Source of the DNA: Clostridia bacterium
GTDB lineage: Bacteria > Bacillota_A > Clostridia > Oscillospirales > CAG-272
Length of the DNA stretch: 14,424 nucleotides
NCBI GenBank assembly: GCA_017529175.1
Contig: JAFXNX010000061.1
Span: 1 to 14,424 of the forward strand
Direction of reading: 5' to 3'
Part shown: in pieces, positions 1 through 6,446 of the stretch
Position numbering within the stretch: position 1 is the stretch's first letter
Layout of the letters: every line of letters starts with the position of its first letter
The notes under the pieces: model-generated
What the model saw: the letters and a program-made list of their open reading frames with translations, nothing else
What the model was told of the DNA's origin: nothing
Database searches by the model: none
Made by a program: the position numbers and the translations under genes

Positions 1-240
1 AAGACCGAAAAGATCATCAGCGACGGAGAACAGACGAAAGTCGCTCCGAAGGAAGTACATAAGTACATGGTGGTCCTTTGGCTTGAAGGTGACGACGTCG
101 ACACGGACAACTCTAAAATAGGCGGTCATCTCGGCGCGCAGATGAATTTCAGACTGAAAAGAAGTGAAGACGGAAACGGCAGCGGCGGATACAAGAGCCG
201 CTGGGAAGAATTCTGGGACAATCTGATCTTTTGGGACTGA
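1..240 (+). CDS. Secreted TasA/camelysin-like protein, C-terminal fragment
   Basis: Only the last 79 residues are in the window; the open frame runs in from the left edge and stops at TGA 238-240. It contains a hydrophobic strand followed by WLEG (fragment residues 27-30), an acidic DDVDTDN stretch, and a strand ending in QMNFRL. The same arrangement (beta strand, WL[ED]G, acidic loop, LNLQF-like strand) closes the four secreted paralogues A-D further on, so this is very likely another member of that set. The tail after the module is short and rich in Trp and charged residues (RWEEFWDNLIFWD). The signal peptide and N-terminal domain lie outside the window, so SipW dependence is inferred only from the shared C-terminal module and the neighbourhood. 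Function is unknown beyond a likely extracellular structural role. Confidence 0.75.
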   Translation, partial: KTEKIISDGEQTKVAPKEVHKYMVVLWLEGDDVDTDNSKIGGHLGAQMNFRLKRSEDGNGSGGYKSRWEEFWDNLIFWD

Positions 241-274
241 TGCCGTACTGAGTCCGTATTCATGAAAATTAATC

Positions 275-303
275 TTTTGACGCATAGTGTCTATTCGTCA
301 AAA
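275..303. repeat. Inverted repeat, 12 bp stem with one mismatch
   Basis: TTTTGACG (275-282) is exactly complementary to CGTCAAAA (296-303). Inside it, after one C/T mismatch, ATAG (284-287) pairs with CTAT (291-294) around a TGT loop. The element starts 34 bases after the upstream stop codon. It has T on its left and A on its right, so neither strand has the hairpin-then-T-run of an intrinsic terminator. A dyad operator for a dimeric regulator, or an mRNA 3' end stabiliser, fits better. The symmetry is certain; the function is unknown. Confidence 0.6.
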
Positions 304-329
304 AGGTTTATTTATAAAATATCCCAACT

Positions 330-345
330 ATCTCCGGCGGGAGAT
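330..345 (+). promoter_or_regulatory. Leader hairpin element (copy 1), upstream of A
   Basis: ATCTCC (330-335), loop GGCG, GGAGAT (340-345) form a perfect 6 bp hairpin. Its core CTCCGGCGGGAG (332-343) recurs exactly at 1761-1772 before gene B, at almost the same distance from the start codon (43 versus 40 bases between core and ATG). The CTCC arm could alternatively pair with the GGAG of the ribosome binding site at 376-379, so a translational switch is possible. A protein-binding site is equally compatible. The sequence identity is seen; the role is inferred. Confidence 0.5.
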
Positions 346-386
346 TTCTCAACGCAATTATTTTAAAATCCGAAAGGAGAAAGAAA

Positions 387-1739
387 ATGGCAAAAACCGC
401 AACAAAGCGGAAGGAACACTCCGTAGCAGCAATCAAACGGCGCCTTTCCGCGGCACTCATCATGTTGCTGGTGTCTTCGATCATGCTCGTCACATCGACG
501 TACGCGTGGTTCACACTGTCAACGGCTCCCGAAGTTAAGGGCATTGACACGTCGATCGCCGGCAACGGAAGCCTTGAAGTCGCGCTGATGCCCGGTACAG
601 GTCTTGTAAGCGGCATCACGAGCGGCCGCGCAGGCACAAACGGAGGCGGCACAGTCGCAGTTCCGACGGCAAACAACACGTGGGGTAACCTGGTAACTCT
701 TACCGACATATCCTACGGTCTCGGACAGCTCGATCTTCGTCCGGCTGCAATGAGCATCACAGACGCTGCATCTGCAACGCAAGAAGATCCCGAGGGAAGC
801 ATCCACTTCGCTATCCCCGAGTTCGGCTTCGACGGACGTATCAAAGAGCTTGTAGGCGACAACGTATCCCTCAAGGCTTACGACACATCCACAAACGATT
901 TCACAAAGACGACGAATGAAAAGGGTGTGCGCGCTATCGTTGTTACCGAGAATGACGGTACAAACGACGTGATCACGACTTACGGTTATGTGATCGACCT
1001 CGCATTCCGCATCAACACGACCGCGGCTGACGGTACGCCCGCTCAGCTCAGACTCCAGCAGAGAGGCATCCAGCGTGTTTACAACGGCACAGATGAATAC
1101 CTCAGCTCTGCTTCTCCCACACAGGGAGCGGGAAGTTACTTCACGTTCGGCGCTATCCCGGCTGACTCCGCGATCAGAGACGCTGTCAAGATCGCGTTCA
1201 TCCAGGACTTCGGCGTAGCAAGCGGAACACCTAACGTTCTCGCATACGGTAAGATCGTTGACGGTAACGGAACACTCAAGCTCGTTGACGCGACCGGCAC
1301 TGACATCGCTGACAACGTTCTTTTGGACAATATGCCGAAGAACGCAGCACAGCAGATCAGCGTAGTCGTATGGCTCGACGGCGCATCGCTCAAGAACGCT
1401 GACTTTGCGGCTACCGCGGCTCAGCTTTCGACGGCGACACTCAATCTCCAGTTCACAACAGACGTTACGCTCGTTCCCGCAATCAATGCGGACCTTCGCG
1501 ACAATCCTCCGGCAGGACTCGTCGACAAGAGCGCTCTGACGGCTAAGATCACGGAGGCTCAGGCAGCTTATGACGCTGCTGAAGCAGGACAGGAAAAGGA
1601 CGACCTCGGCACAGCTATCACAGCTGCTCAGACAGTAGCAAACGCTGCTGACGCAACGGCAGAACAGGTAGCGGCTCAGGTAGCGGCTCTTGACGCTGCG
1701 ATCGCAGCGCTTCCCGCGCCCGAAACCACTACTCCGTAA
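387..1739 (+). CDS. SipW-dependent secreted protein A with FIVAR-like C-terminus
   Basis: 450 residues. The ATG at 387 follows AAAGGAGAAA (373-382) with 7 bases between GGAG and the start. Residues 1-20 are basic, 21-38 hydrophobic, and the junction STYA|WFTLS (cleavage predicted after A40) matches SipW-type substrates, where TasA is cut before an aromatic residue. The mature part carries motifs shared with proteins B and C: SLEVAL (62-67), NTWGNLV (97-103), FGFDGR (146-151), FRI (207-209), QRVYN (229-233), VVVWLDG (326-332) and LNLQF (352-356). Residues about 379-440 form an Ala-rich helical segment of FIVAR type, containing ATAEQV. The protein is likely an extracellular structural or matrix subunit, processed by the SipW-like enzymes downstream. 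Its close relation to B suggests duplication. Family-level placement is by motif; exact function is unknown. Confidence 0.85.
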   Translation: MAKTATKRKEHSVAAIKRRLSAALIMLLVSSIMLVTSTYAWFTLSTAPEVKGIDTSIAGNGSLEVALMPGTGLVSGITSGRAGTNGGGTVAVPTANNTWGNLVTLTDISYGLGQLDLRPAAMSITDAASATQEDPEGSIHFAIPEFGFDGRIKELVGDNVSLKAYDTSTNDFTKTTNEKGVRAIVVTENDGTNDVITTYGYVIDLAFRINTTAADGTPAQLRLQQRGIQRVYNGTDEYLSSASPTQGAGSYFTFGAIPADSAIRDAVKIAFIQDFGVASGTPNVLAYGKIVDGNGTLKLVDATGTDIADNVLLDNMPKNAAQQISVVVWLDGASLKNADFAATAAQLSTATLNLQFTTDVTLVPAINADLRDNPPAGLVDKSALTAKITEAQAAYDAAEAGQEKDDLGTAITAAQTVANAADATAEQVAAQVAALDAAIAALPAPETTTP

Positions 1740-1747
1740 GTATTACG
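1735..1747. repeat. Short hairpin over the stop codon of A
   Basis: CGTAA (1735-1739) and TTACG (1743-1747) pair around a 3-base loop, with the TAA stop of A inside the left arm. The stem is only 5 bp and no T-run follows, so it should not stop transcription; A and B probably share a transcript. This may be chance. Confidence 0.25.
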
Positions 1748-1760
1748 AATAACCACACAG

Positions 1761-1772
1761 CTCCGGCGGGAG
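1761..1772 (+). promoter_or_regulatory. Leader element (copy 2), upstream of B
   Basis: This is an exact copy of the 12-base core CTCCGGCGGGAG seen before gene A. Flanking bases differ (the outer two base pairs of the copy 1 stem are not kept), but the ribosome binding site region CCGAAAGGAGAAA is identical in both leaders. Conservation of two separated blocks around a diverged spacer points to a retained function rather than mere recent duplication. TATAAC at 1784-1789 resembles a -10 box but has no partner -35. Confidence 0.5.
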
Positions 1773-1812
1773 AATAAATACGCTATAACATATTCCGAAA
1801 GGAGAAAACAAA

Positions 1813-4143
1813 ATGACACAAACCGCAAACAGACGGCGGAAGGTCGAAATGCCGTCCGGCATTCGTAAGAAATTTGCCGCTGCACTGTGCATGCTTCTCG
1901 TCGCGACGATCATGATGGTCGGATCGACGTACGCGTGGTTCACACTGTCGACAGCTCCCGAAGTTACCGGTATCACGACGAACGTCGGCGCAAACGGAAA
2001 CCTCGAGATCGCGCTTCTGAATTACGCTAACTATACAAGTGAGGCAGCTGATCTCGGCGTTCAGACCAACGTCGGCGACTCTATGGAAGTCAAGGCCGTT
2101 ACCGAAGCCAACAATACATGGGGTAACCTTGTAGACCTCTCCCACGTATCCTACGGCCTTTCCAGCATCATCCTCACTCCCGCAGCGCTCAATATCACTG
2201 ACGCTGGCACAACAAACAAAACTGTTGGCAACTCCATCCTCATGGCTCCCACATACGGCTCCGACGGCCGCGTTATGACCGTTGACGAAGAGACCGTAAC
2301 GGGCGGCGCTGAAGGAAACGCTTTCACGGTAGATGATGCATTCGCAGGCGTACGCGCTATCGGCGTATCCTCCGGTATCACGCTCCGCCAGAGCAGCTAC
2401 CGCAACGCTATATCCCAGATCAGCTCCAACATGCAGTCCGCAAGAAACGCGGCGCGCGCGTCCCTCGTTGACAACGGCGCAAACCTCGGCGGACTTCTCA
2501 TGAAGGTCGCTTCCGCGTCCGATCCCACATCGGTAACGTTCACAAGAGAAGAAGTTGAGTATCTCGATCCGATGCTCACATCTCTTGAGGAAGCAAACGG
2601 ATATATCCTTACAGGTATCAAGAACGCAGCGATTGCAAACGTTCTCAGCAATGCAAACGCGGCTGATCTTACGGACGATCAGGTCACTGCTCTCGTAGCT
2701 GCGATCAATGCGGCAACTCCCGCAACGCTCGCAACGGCGGCAGGCGGATCTCTTCCCGCAACGGTTGACGCGGCTCTCACGCAGTACAACACCGCGGCTG
2801 CGGCTCTTACGACCGCAAGAGGCAATTACACTACTCTGACGACAGGCGCTAACGCTGAAAAGACTTCATACACGTACTCTGATATCTCTTCGCTTCTCAA
2901 CGCTCTTATCAACAAGACGTACGTTTCCGTTGCAGGTGAAACTGACCCCGGCAGAGACGACATCGAAACTCTTGCTAACGCGGCTATGTCCGGCGACCCC
3001 GTTGCTATCATCATGCTTCCGGGCGCAGGTATCTACGTTGATATCGCAAAGAACGCGGGCAACTTCACCGCGGGTCCGCTTCGCGTTCCCGTAACTTACA
3101 GTGGACTTAACTTTAACCTCACGGTCAATATGTCCACTCAGGCTGCGGAACCGATCCTTCTGAGTGCGGCTATCACGGCGGCTAATACCGCAGGCGCACC
3201 CGGCGCGGGAGCAGGCGCGACGAGCATCGACGACACGTACGGCTACGCTCTCGACTTCGGTTTCAGAACGAACGCGGCAGGCTCGAGCCTCCTTCTCCAG
3301 CAGGCTCCGAAGCAGCGTGTTTACAACGTAGGCACACCTTCCGAAAACGCTCAGACACAGGGCGCAGGTTCTTACGTACAGTTCAAGAGCACGAACATCA
3401 CAACGTTCTCGCTCGACGAAATGAGAGCTCTCATGAGCGCAATGCGTATCGTATTCGCAGTTCCTTCGACCGATACCGCAACGAACACGACGACTTACGA
3501 GATCCTCGGAGTTGCGCGTCCCGACATTACCGTAACGGTAGATGGCGGTACGGGCGCTGTTACTTACTCCGGCGGTACAGCTGTCGGCGCTGACGGTCTG
3601 AAGGTCGAGATCGCTCTGTTCGACTACGAGGTGACCGCTCACGCGGGCGAAGCTCCGACACTCGAACTTACGACAAAGAAAGACGACCTTACGCTCACAG
3701 CTCTTGAGCAGAACGTCGCGAAGAAGATCACAGTCATCGTTTACATCGACGGCGATATCGTTGATAACACGATGGTTGCGAACGCAGCAACGTCTATGGA
3801 CGGTAAGCTCAATCTCCAGTTCGCAAGCAGCGAAGACCTCATTCCTATGGAAAACACGGCTCTTCGCGCGGGAACAGGCAGCGAAGCTAACCCGACAATC
3901 CCCGCAACTGTATCTAAAGAGCAGCTCGACGCGGCTATAAGAACAGTTAAAGGAACAGAGATCTACACAGCTGCTGCAGCAGCGGCAGAACCCACAGCGG
4001 CTCAGACGACTCTTCTCAACAGAGTAACGGCTGCCGAGACCGTATATGAGGACGAAGGCGCAACGTCTGAACAGATCAAGACTGCGGCTACCAACCTTGC
4101 TATCGCATACGTTGCGGCAGGCGGAGCAAATCCTCTCGCTTAA
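1813..4143 (+). CDS. SipW-dependent secreted protein B, enlarged paralogue of A
   Basis: 776 residues, the largest secreted protein here. The ATG follows GGAG (1801-1804) by 8 bases. The signal segment has a basic start (RRRK, RKK), a hydrophobic core (about 21-38) and STYA|WFTLSTAPEV, almost identical to A. Core motifs follow A in order: NLEIAL (63-68), NTWGNLV (101-107), YGSDGR (148-153), GVRAI (179-183), TYGYALDFGFR (475-485), QRVYN (501-505), TQGAGSY (515-521), VIVYIDG (641-647) and LNLQF (666-670). GVRAI and TYGY are 13 residues apart in A but about 291 apart in B, so B carries an inserted Ala/Thr-rich block of about 280 residues, largely helical with a Gly/Pro-rich end. The C-terminus (about 698-770) is again FIVAR-like, ending near GATSEQIKTAATNL. 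It is likely an exported fibre or matrix component acting with A. Confidence 0.85.
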   Translation: MTQTANRRRKVEMPSGIRKKFAAALCMLLVATIMMVGSTYAWFTLSTAPEVTGITTNVGANGNLEIALLNYANYTSEAADLGVQTNVGDSMEVKAVTEANNTWGNLVDLSHVSYGLSSIILTPAALNITDAGTTNKTVGNSILMAPTYGSDGRVMTVDEETVTGGAEGNAFTVDDAFAGVRAIGVSSGITLRQSSYRNAISQISSNMQSARNAARASLVDNGANLGGLLMKVASASDPTSVTFTREEVEYLDPMLTSLEEANGYILTGIKNAAIANVLSNANAADLTDDQVTALVAAINAATPATLATAAGGSLPATVDAALTQYNTAAAALTTARGNYTTLTTGANAEKTSYTYSDISSLLNALINKTYVSVAGETDPGRDDIETLANAAMSGDPVAIIMLPGAGIYVDIAKNAGNFTAGPLRVPVTYSGLNFNLTVNMSTQAAEPILLSAAITAANTAGAPGAGAGATSIDDTYGYALDFGFRTNAAGSSLLLQQAPKQRVYNVGTPSENAQTQGAGSYVQFKSTNITTFSLDEMRALMSAMRIVFAVPSTDTATNTTTYEILGVARPDITVTVDGGTGAVTYSGGTAVGADGLKVEIALFDYEVTAHAGEAPTLELTTKKDDLTLTALEQNVAKKITVIVYIDGDIVDNTMVANAATSMDGKLNLQFASSEDLIPMENTALRAGTGSEANPTIPATVSKEQLDAAIRTVKGTEIYTAAAAAAEPTAAQTTLLNRVTAAETVYEDEGATSEQIKTAATNLAIAYVAAGGANPLA

Positions 4144-4180
4144 CTAACGGTTTTCAGCTAAATTTTCTTTCGGTAAAATA

Positions 4181-4207
4181 CCCATCCCGCCTTTACGGCG
4201 GGATGGG
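4181..4207 (+). terminator. Strong hairpin after gene B, probable terminator or attenuator
   Basis: CCCATCCCGCC (4181-4191) pairs perfectly with GGCGGGATGGG (4197-4207) across the loop TTTAC. It lies 37 bases beyond the stop codon of B, where a terminator would be expected. There is no T-run on the + strand after the stem (ATAAGCC follows), while the opposite strand has TATTTTA, so as an intrinsic terminator it looks better for antisense transcription. It may act as a pausing, partial read-through or mRNA-protecting structure that sets the ratio of A/B to the downstream genes. Confidence 0.5.
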
Positions 4208-4222
4208 ATAAGCCGAAGACAT

Positions 4223-4250
4223 GCCCGCGCCCGCAAAACGGGCGTCGGGC
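4223..4250 (+). repeat. Second GC-rich hairpin in the gap before C
   Basis: GCCCGCGCCCG (4223-4233) pairs with CGGGCG-T-CGGGC (4239-4250), 11 base pairs with one bulged T, closing a CAAAA loop. It sits 15 bases after the first hairpin, giving a tandem pair. Possibly part of a structured leader RNA; no recognised RNA family. Confidence 0.45.
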
Positions 4251-4362
4251 AGCCGCAGGGGCGACATGAGTACATATCACGCGATGTGGATTCATGTGGA
4301 TCCTGCGACGCGGCGCATGATGCGGCGCGGCTGTCACGCAGTTATCACGCATCTATTATTTG

Positions 4363-4368
4363 AAAGGA
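4363..4368 (+). promoter_or_regulatory. Ribosome binding site supporting a TTG start
   Basis: AAAGGA lies 7 bases before TTG 4376, good spacing, and no in-frame ATG lies close by to compete. This supports TTG as the true start of gene C. A TTG start usually lowers initiation compared with ATG, consistent with C being made at a lower level than A and B. Confidence 0.6.
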
Positions 4369-4375
4369 CAAGACC

Positions 4376-5377
4376 TTGGAAGAAACAGCAAATAAATCGC
4401 GACGGCGCAGAACGTTTCTGTATCTCTGGATCCTTCTTGCGCTTCTCGTTCTCCTTGTCGCCGCGACGTATACCTGGTTTTCACTCTCTCAGACTCCTCA
4501 CGTCAACGATATGGCGATGTACGTCAACGCGGATCCGGGACTTGAGATCGCCGTCAGATATGACGCGCCGGACGAAGAGTGGGGGCAGAAGGTGGATTTC
4601 GTCGATCTTGTCGACGACGATTATCCGCTCAAGCCGGCCACATGGTCCGACGAGAGACAGTGTCTCGTGACTCTGAACTACGGATTTGACGGCAGATCTA
4701 CAGGCGACTATCTGCATCTTACGGACGAGCAGAACGCGAACAAACACGACGGAAACGGATATTACGTCGCAGGAACTTTTTATGCAAGAAGCGAACAGGA
4801 CTGCAGCGTGATACTTGCCGAAGCGGTGGAGCTTAACGAAGGCGAGAACGGCGCGGGAACGTACGTTATCGGAACGCCGATCTGGAACGCCGAGGAGCTC
4901 ATACACACCGACGGAGGATCCGGCGCGGAATGCGCCATCAGGATCGGCTTCAGAGTGACTCATATCAACGCTGAGACGGGCGACGCCGAGGGCGGCTCCG
5001 AATTCTTCATCTACGAGCCGAACTGCGATACGCACATCGGAGACGCGGAAGGATTCGTCACGACGACGAGTATCGACGGTACGGAACAGCTTACAAACGA
5101 CGAACACATGATAATACAAGGGTCGTCGAGCTGGACGGAAGCATATCCGGTACAGAGAAAGGTAACGATAAGAGACCTCGGTGAGTTCAGACAGAACAGA
5201 ACTCTCTTTACGCTCCTTGCCGGAGAAAAAGTGAAAATAGAGCTTTACGTATGGCTCGAAGGGCAGGATATCGACTGCATCAACAAGATAGTTGAAGCGC
5301 AGATCCTTGCAAACCTACAGTTCCACGTCGATTACGGCGGACAGTCCGGTCTTGTCGATATACCGGACGAAGATTAA
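4376..5377 (+). CDS. SipW-dependent secreted protein C
   Basis: 333 residues from a TTG start. The N-terminus is short and basic (KSRRRR), followed by a Leu-rich membrane segment (about 14-30) and the junction ATYT|WFSLS, the same site as in A and B but with Thr instead of Ala at -1, so cleavage may be slower or the protein may stay membrane-anchored. Shared core motifs are LEIAV (56-60), W69, YGFDGR (102-107), IRIGFR (188-193), FIYEPN (211-216), ELYVWLEGQD (289-298) and ANLQF (304-308). The YEPN motif is shared with D but not with A or B. There is no FIVAR tail; it ends in an acidic DIPDED. C precedes the first SipW-like peptidase by 61 bases and is probably its substrate and co-transcribed. 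It is likely a minor, anchor or tip subunit of the same surface structure; that is inference. Confidence 0.82.
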   Translation: MEETANKSRRRRTFLYLWILLALLVLLVAATYTWFSLSQTPHVNDMAMYVNADPGLEIAVRYDAPDEEWGQKVDFVDLVDDDYPLKPATWSDERQCLVTLNYGFDGRSTGDYLHLTDEQNANKHDGNGYYVAGTFYARSEQDCSVILAEAVELNEGENGAGTYVIGTPIWNAEELIHTDGGSGAECAIRIGFRVTHINAETGDAEGGSEFFIYEPNCDTHIGDAEGFVTTTSIDGTEQLTNDEHMIIQGSSSWTEAYPVQRKVTIRDLGEFRQNRTLFTLLAGEKVKIELYVWLEGQDIDCINKIVEAQILANLQFHVDYGGQSGLVDIPDED

Positions 5378-5384
5378 AGTTTAT

Positions 5385-5403
5385 TAACGGCCTCGATCCG
5401 TTA
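5385..5403. repeat. Weak hairpin between C and the signal peptidase gene
   Basis: TAACGG (5385-5390) pairs with CCGTTA (5398-5403) over a 7-base loop. The stem is short and has no T-run, so it is unlikely to terminate transcription; it may be chance or a processing site. Confidence 0.25.
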
Positions 5404-5438
5404 CTATATGGAAAGCAAATCATGAAGGGAGTAATTCC

Positions 5439-6407
5439 ATGAAAAAGAAAAATGAAGACATCAAGACTTACGATGAAGAGGGCGGCGAGATAGCAGTAAA
5501 GCCGAAGAAGGGACGTAAGATAGCGAACATAATCATCAACGTTATCCTCGTTATCGCGATCCTCGTCGCGGCATTCTGCACGTACGTATCTTTCGTAAGC
5601 ACGTCGGGCAACGGCGTTCCGAGCATTTTCGGATACGAGATCCTCTCCATTCAGACGGAATCCATGTATCCTACTCTTGTTCAGGGCGACCTTGTTATCG
5701 ACAAGAGCGTAAGCGACGCAAAAGACCTCAAGATCGACGACATTATCACATACTGGACCGTCATCGACGGCGAACGTGTGCTCAACACGCATAGAATCTA
5801 CGAGATATATGACGGCGGCAACTACCTCATATTCGCCACAAAAGGTGATAACAACGACGTAGAAGACCCGTTGACGGTACACGAGTCCGAGGTCGTCGGT
5901 AAATATACCGGCACAAGATTCAAAGGTCTCGGTAAAGTCTTCGACTTTCTCCAGACCAGCACGGGATTCCTCGTTATCGTAGTTCTCCCCGTTGCGATAT
6001 TCTTCTTGTTCCACCTCATCCAGTTCTTCCGCGTACTCTTTGAGTATCAGAGCGTTAAGAACCGTCTGCGCTACGAACAGGAGCGCGGTAAAGCCGAAGA
6101 CGCTCTCGACGAGGAAAAACGCGAATTTGAAGAAGAGAAGAAGGCGGAACGCGAAAAGCTTGAAGCCGAGCTTCGCGAGAAGCTGAAAGCCGAACTTCTC
6201 GGCGCAGGCGCCGCAACGCCGCCTGAGGAAGAAAAAGCGGAAGAAGCTCCCGCGGAAGAAGCTCCCGCTAAGGAAGCTCCCGCGAAGACCGAGGAAGAGC
6301 TCAGAGCTGAAATAGAAGCTAAAGTACGCGCCGAGATGGAAGCCAAAATGGCGGCTGAGGCAGCAGCTAAAGCGGAAGAGCCCAAGGACGAAACGACAGC
6401 CGAGTAA
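5439..6407 (+). CDS. SipW-type signal peptidase I with cytoplasmic coiled-coil tail
   Basis: 322 residues; ATG preceded by GAAGGGA. It is an ER-type (Ser-His-Asp) signal peptidase like Bacillus SipW, which processes TasA-like preproteins at the outer face of the membrane. Visible: basic N-terminus (KPKKGRK, 21-27), first membrane segment about 28-50, nucleophile Ser75 in QTESMYPTL, His118 in NTHRIY, Asp137 in TKGDNND, a VGKYTG motif (153-158), and a second membrane segment about 176-200. Typical SipW proteins end soon after this. Here about 120 extra residues follow: a Lys/Glu coiled coil (about 205-252), an AEEAP-repeat linker (267-281) and a second Ala/Glu-rich helix (285-314). By the positive-inside rule the tail is cytoplasmic. 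The next gene is a membrane AAA+ ATPase, so the tail could dock to it or to the coiled-coil protein at 8095. Likely substrates are the secreted paralogues in this cluster. Confidence 0.9.
   Translation: MKKKNEDIKTYDEEGGEIAVKPKKGRKIANIIINVILVIAILVAAFCTYVSFVSTSGNGVPSIFGYEILSIQTESMYPTLVQGDLVIDKSVSDAKDLKIDDIITYWTVIDGERVLNTHRIYEIYDGGNYLIFATKGDNNDVEDPLTVHESEVVGKYTGTRFKGLGKVFDFLQTSTGFLVIVVLPVAIFFLFHLIQFFRVLFEYQSVKNRLRYEQERGKAEDALDEEKREFEEEKKAEREKLEAELREKLKAELLGAGAATPPEEEKAEEAPAEEAPAKEAPAKTEEELRAEIEAKVRAEMEAKMAAEAAAKAEEPKDETTAE
6237..6281 (+). repeat. Three 15-bp tandem repeats in the signal peptidase tail
   Basis: Two identical units GCGGAAGAAGCTCCC and a third with three changes (GCTAAGGAAGCTCCC) encode AEEAP, AEEAP, AKEAP. 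This is a flexible Pro/Ala/Glu linker between two charged helices and the kind of tract that can change copy number by slippage without breaking the frame. Confidence 0.7.
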
Positions 6408-6416
6408 ACGAATACC

Positions 6417-6432
6417 CGCCGCGAAAACGGCG
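6417..6432. repeat. Small hairpin before the AAA+ gene
   Basis: CGCCG (6417-6421) pairs with CGGCG (6428-6432) over a 6-base loop in the 39-base gap between the peptidase and ATPase genes. It is followed by the AGAGG ribosome binding site rather than a T-run, so it is more likely a translation or decay modulator than a terminator. Confidence 0.25.
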
Positions 6433-6446
6433 TCCAGAGGTAAAAG

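Larger units (their letters stand above)
241..386 (+). promoter_or_regulatory. Leader/promoter region of secreted protein A
   Basis: This 146-base gap is visibly more AT-rich than the genes on either side and holds a long inverted repeat (275-303), an AT-rich stretch around 305-325, a short CTCC/GGAG hairpin element (330-345) and the ribosome binding site. It is the most plausible place for a promoter driving genes A and B. I could not find a convincing -35/-10 pair at 16-18 base spacing: TTGACG at 277-282 has no matching -10, and TATAAA at 313-318 has no matching -35. The call therefore rests on composition and position. Confidence 0.4.
4144..4375 (+). promoter_or_regulatory. Structured non-coding gap before gene C
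   Basis: 232 bases with no supported gene. In order it holds an AT-rich start, an 11 bp GC-rich hairpin (4181-4207), a second GC-rich hairpin (4223-4250), repeated GCGGCGC-type words around a small palindrome CGCATGATGCG (about 4314-4324), and a ribosome binding site before the TTG of gene C. No known riboswitch consensus (for example the c-di-GMP class I core) was recognised. It may combine a termination/attenuation signal after A-B with a long 5' leader for the operon starting at C. Confidence 0.4.

Noticed and set aside
275..303. Intrinsic terminator for the partial first gene
   Set aside because: The hairpin is preceded by T and followed by A on both strands, the opposite of the stem-then-T-run layout.
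2866..3642. 258-residue open frame on the - strand within gene B
   Set aside because: The sense frame is clearly homologous to A; the antisense product is Arg/Cys/Ser-rich with no domain signs.
4331..4359. Promoter-like CTGTCA, 17 bases, TATTAT before C
   Set aside because: Box matches and spacing are good, but transcription would begin at about 4366, within the ribosome binding site at 4363-4368, leaving no usable leader. Probably chance.
4208..4375. Known riboswitch (c-di-GMP, cobalamin or similar) in the gap before C
   Set aside because: I could not find the conserved cores of these classes; only generic hairpins are visible.
4221..4670. 149-residue + strand open frame starting in the gap before C
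   Set aside because: It overlaps the well-supported N-terminus of C in another frame, runs through the GC-rich hairpin, and has no good ribosome binding site.
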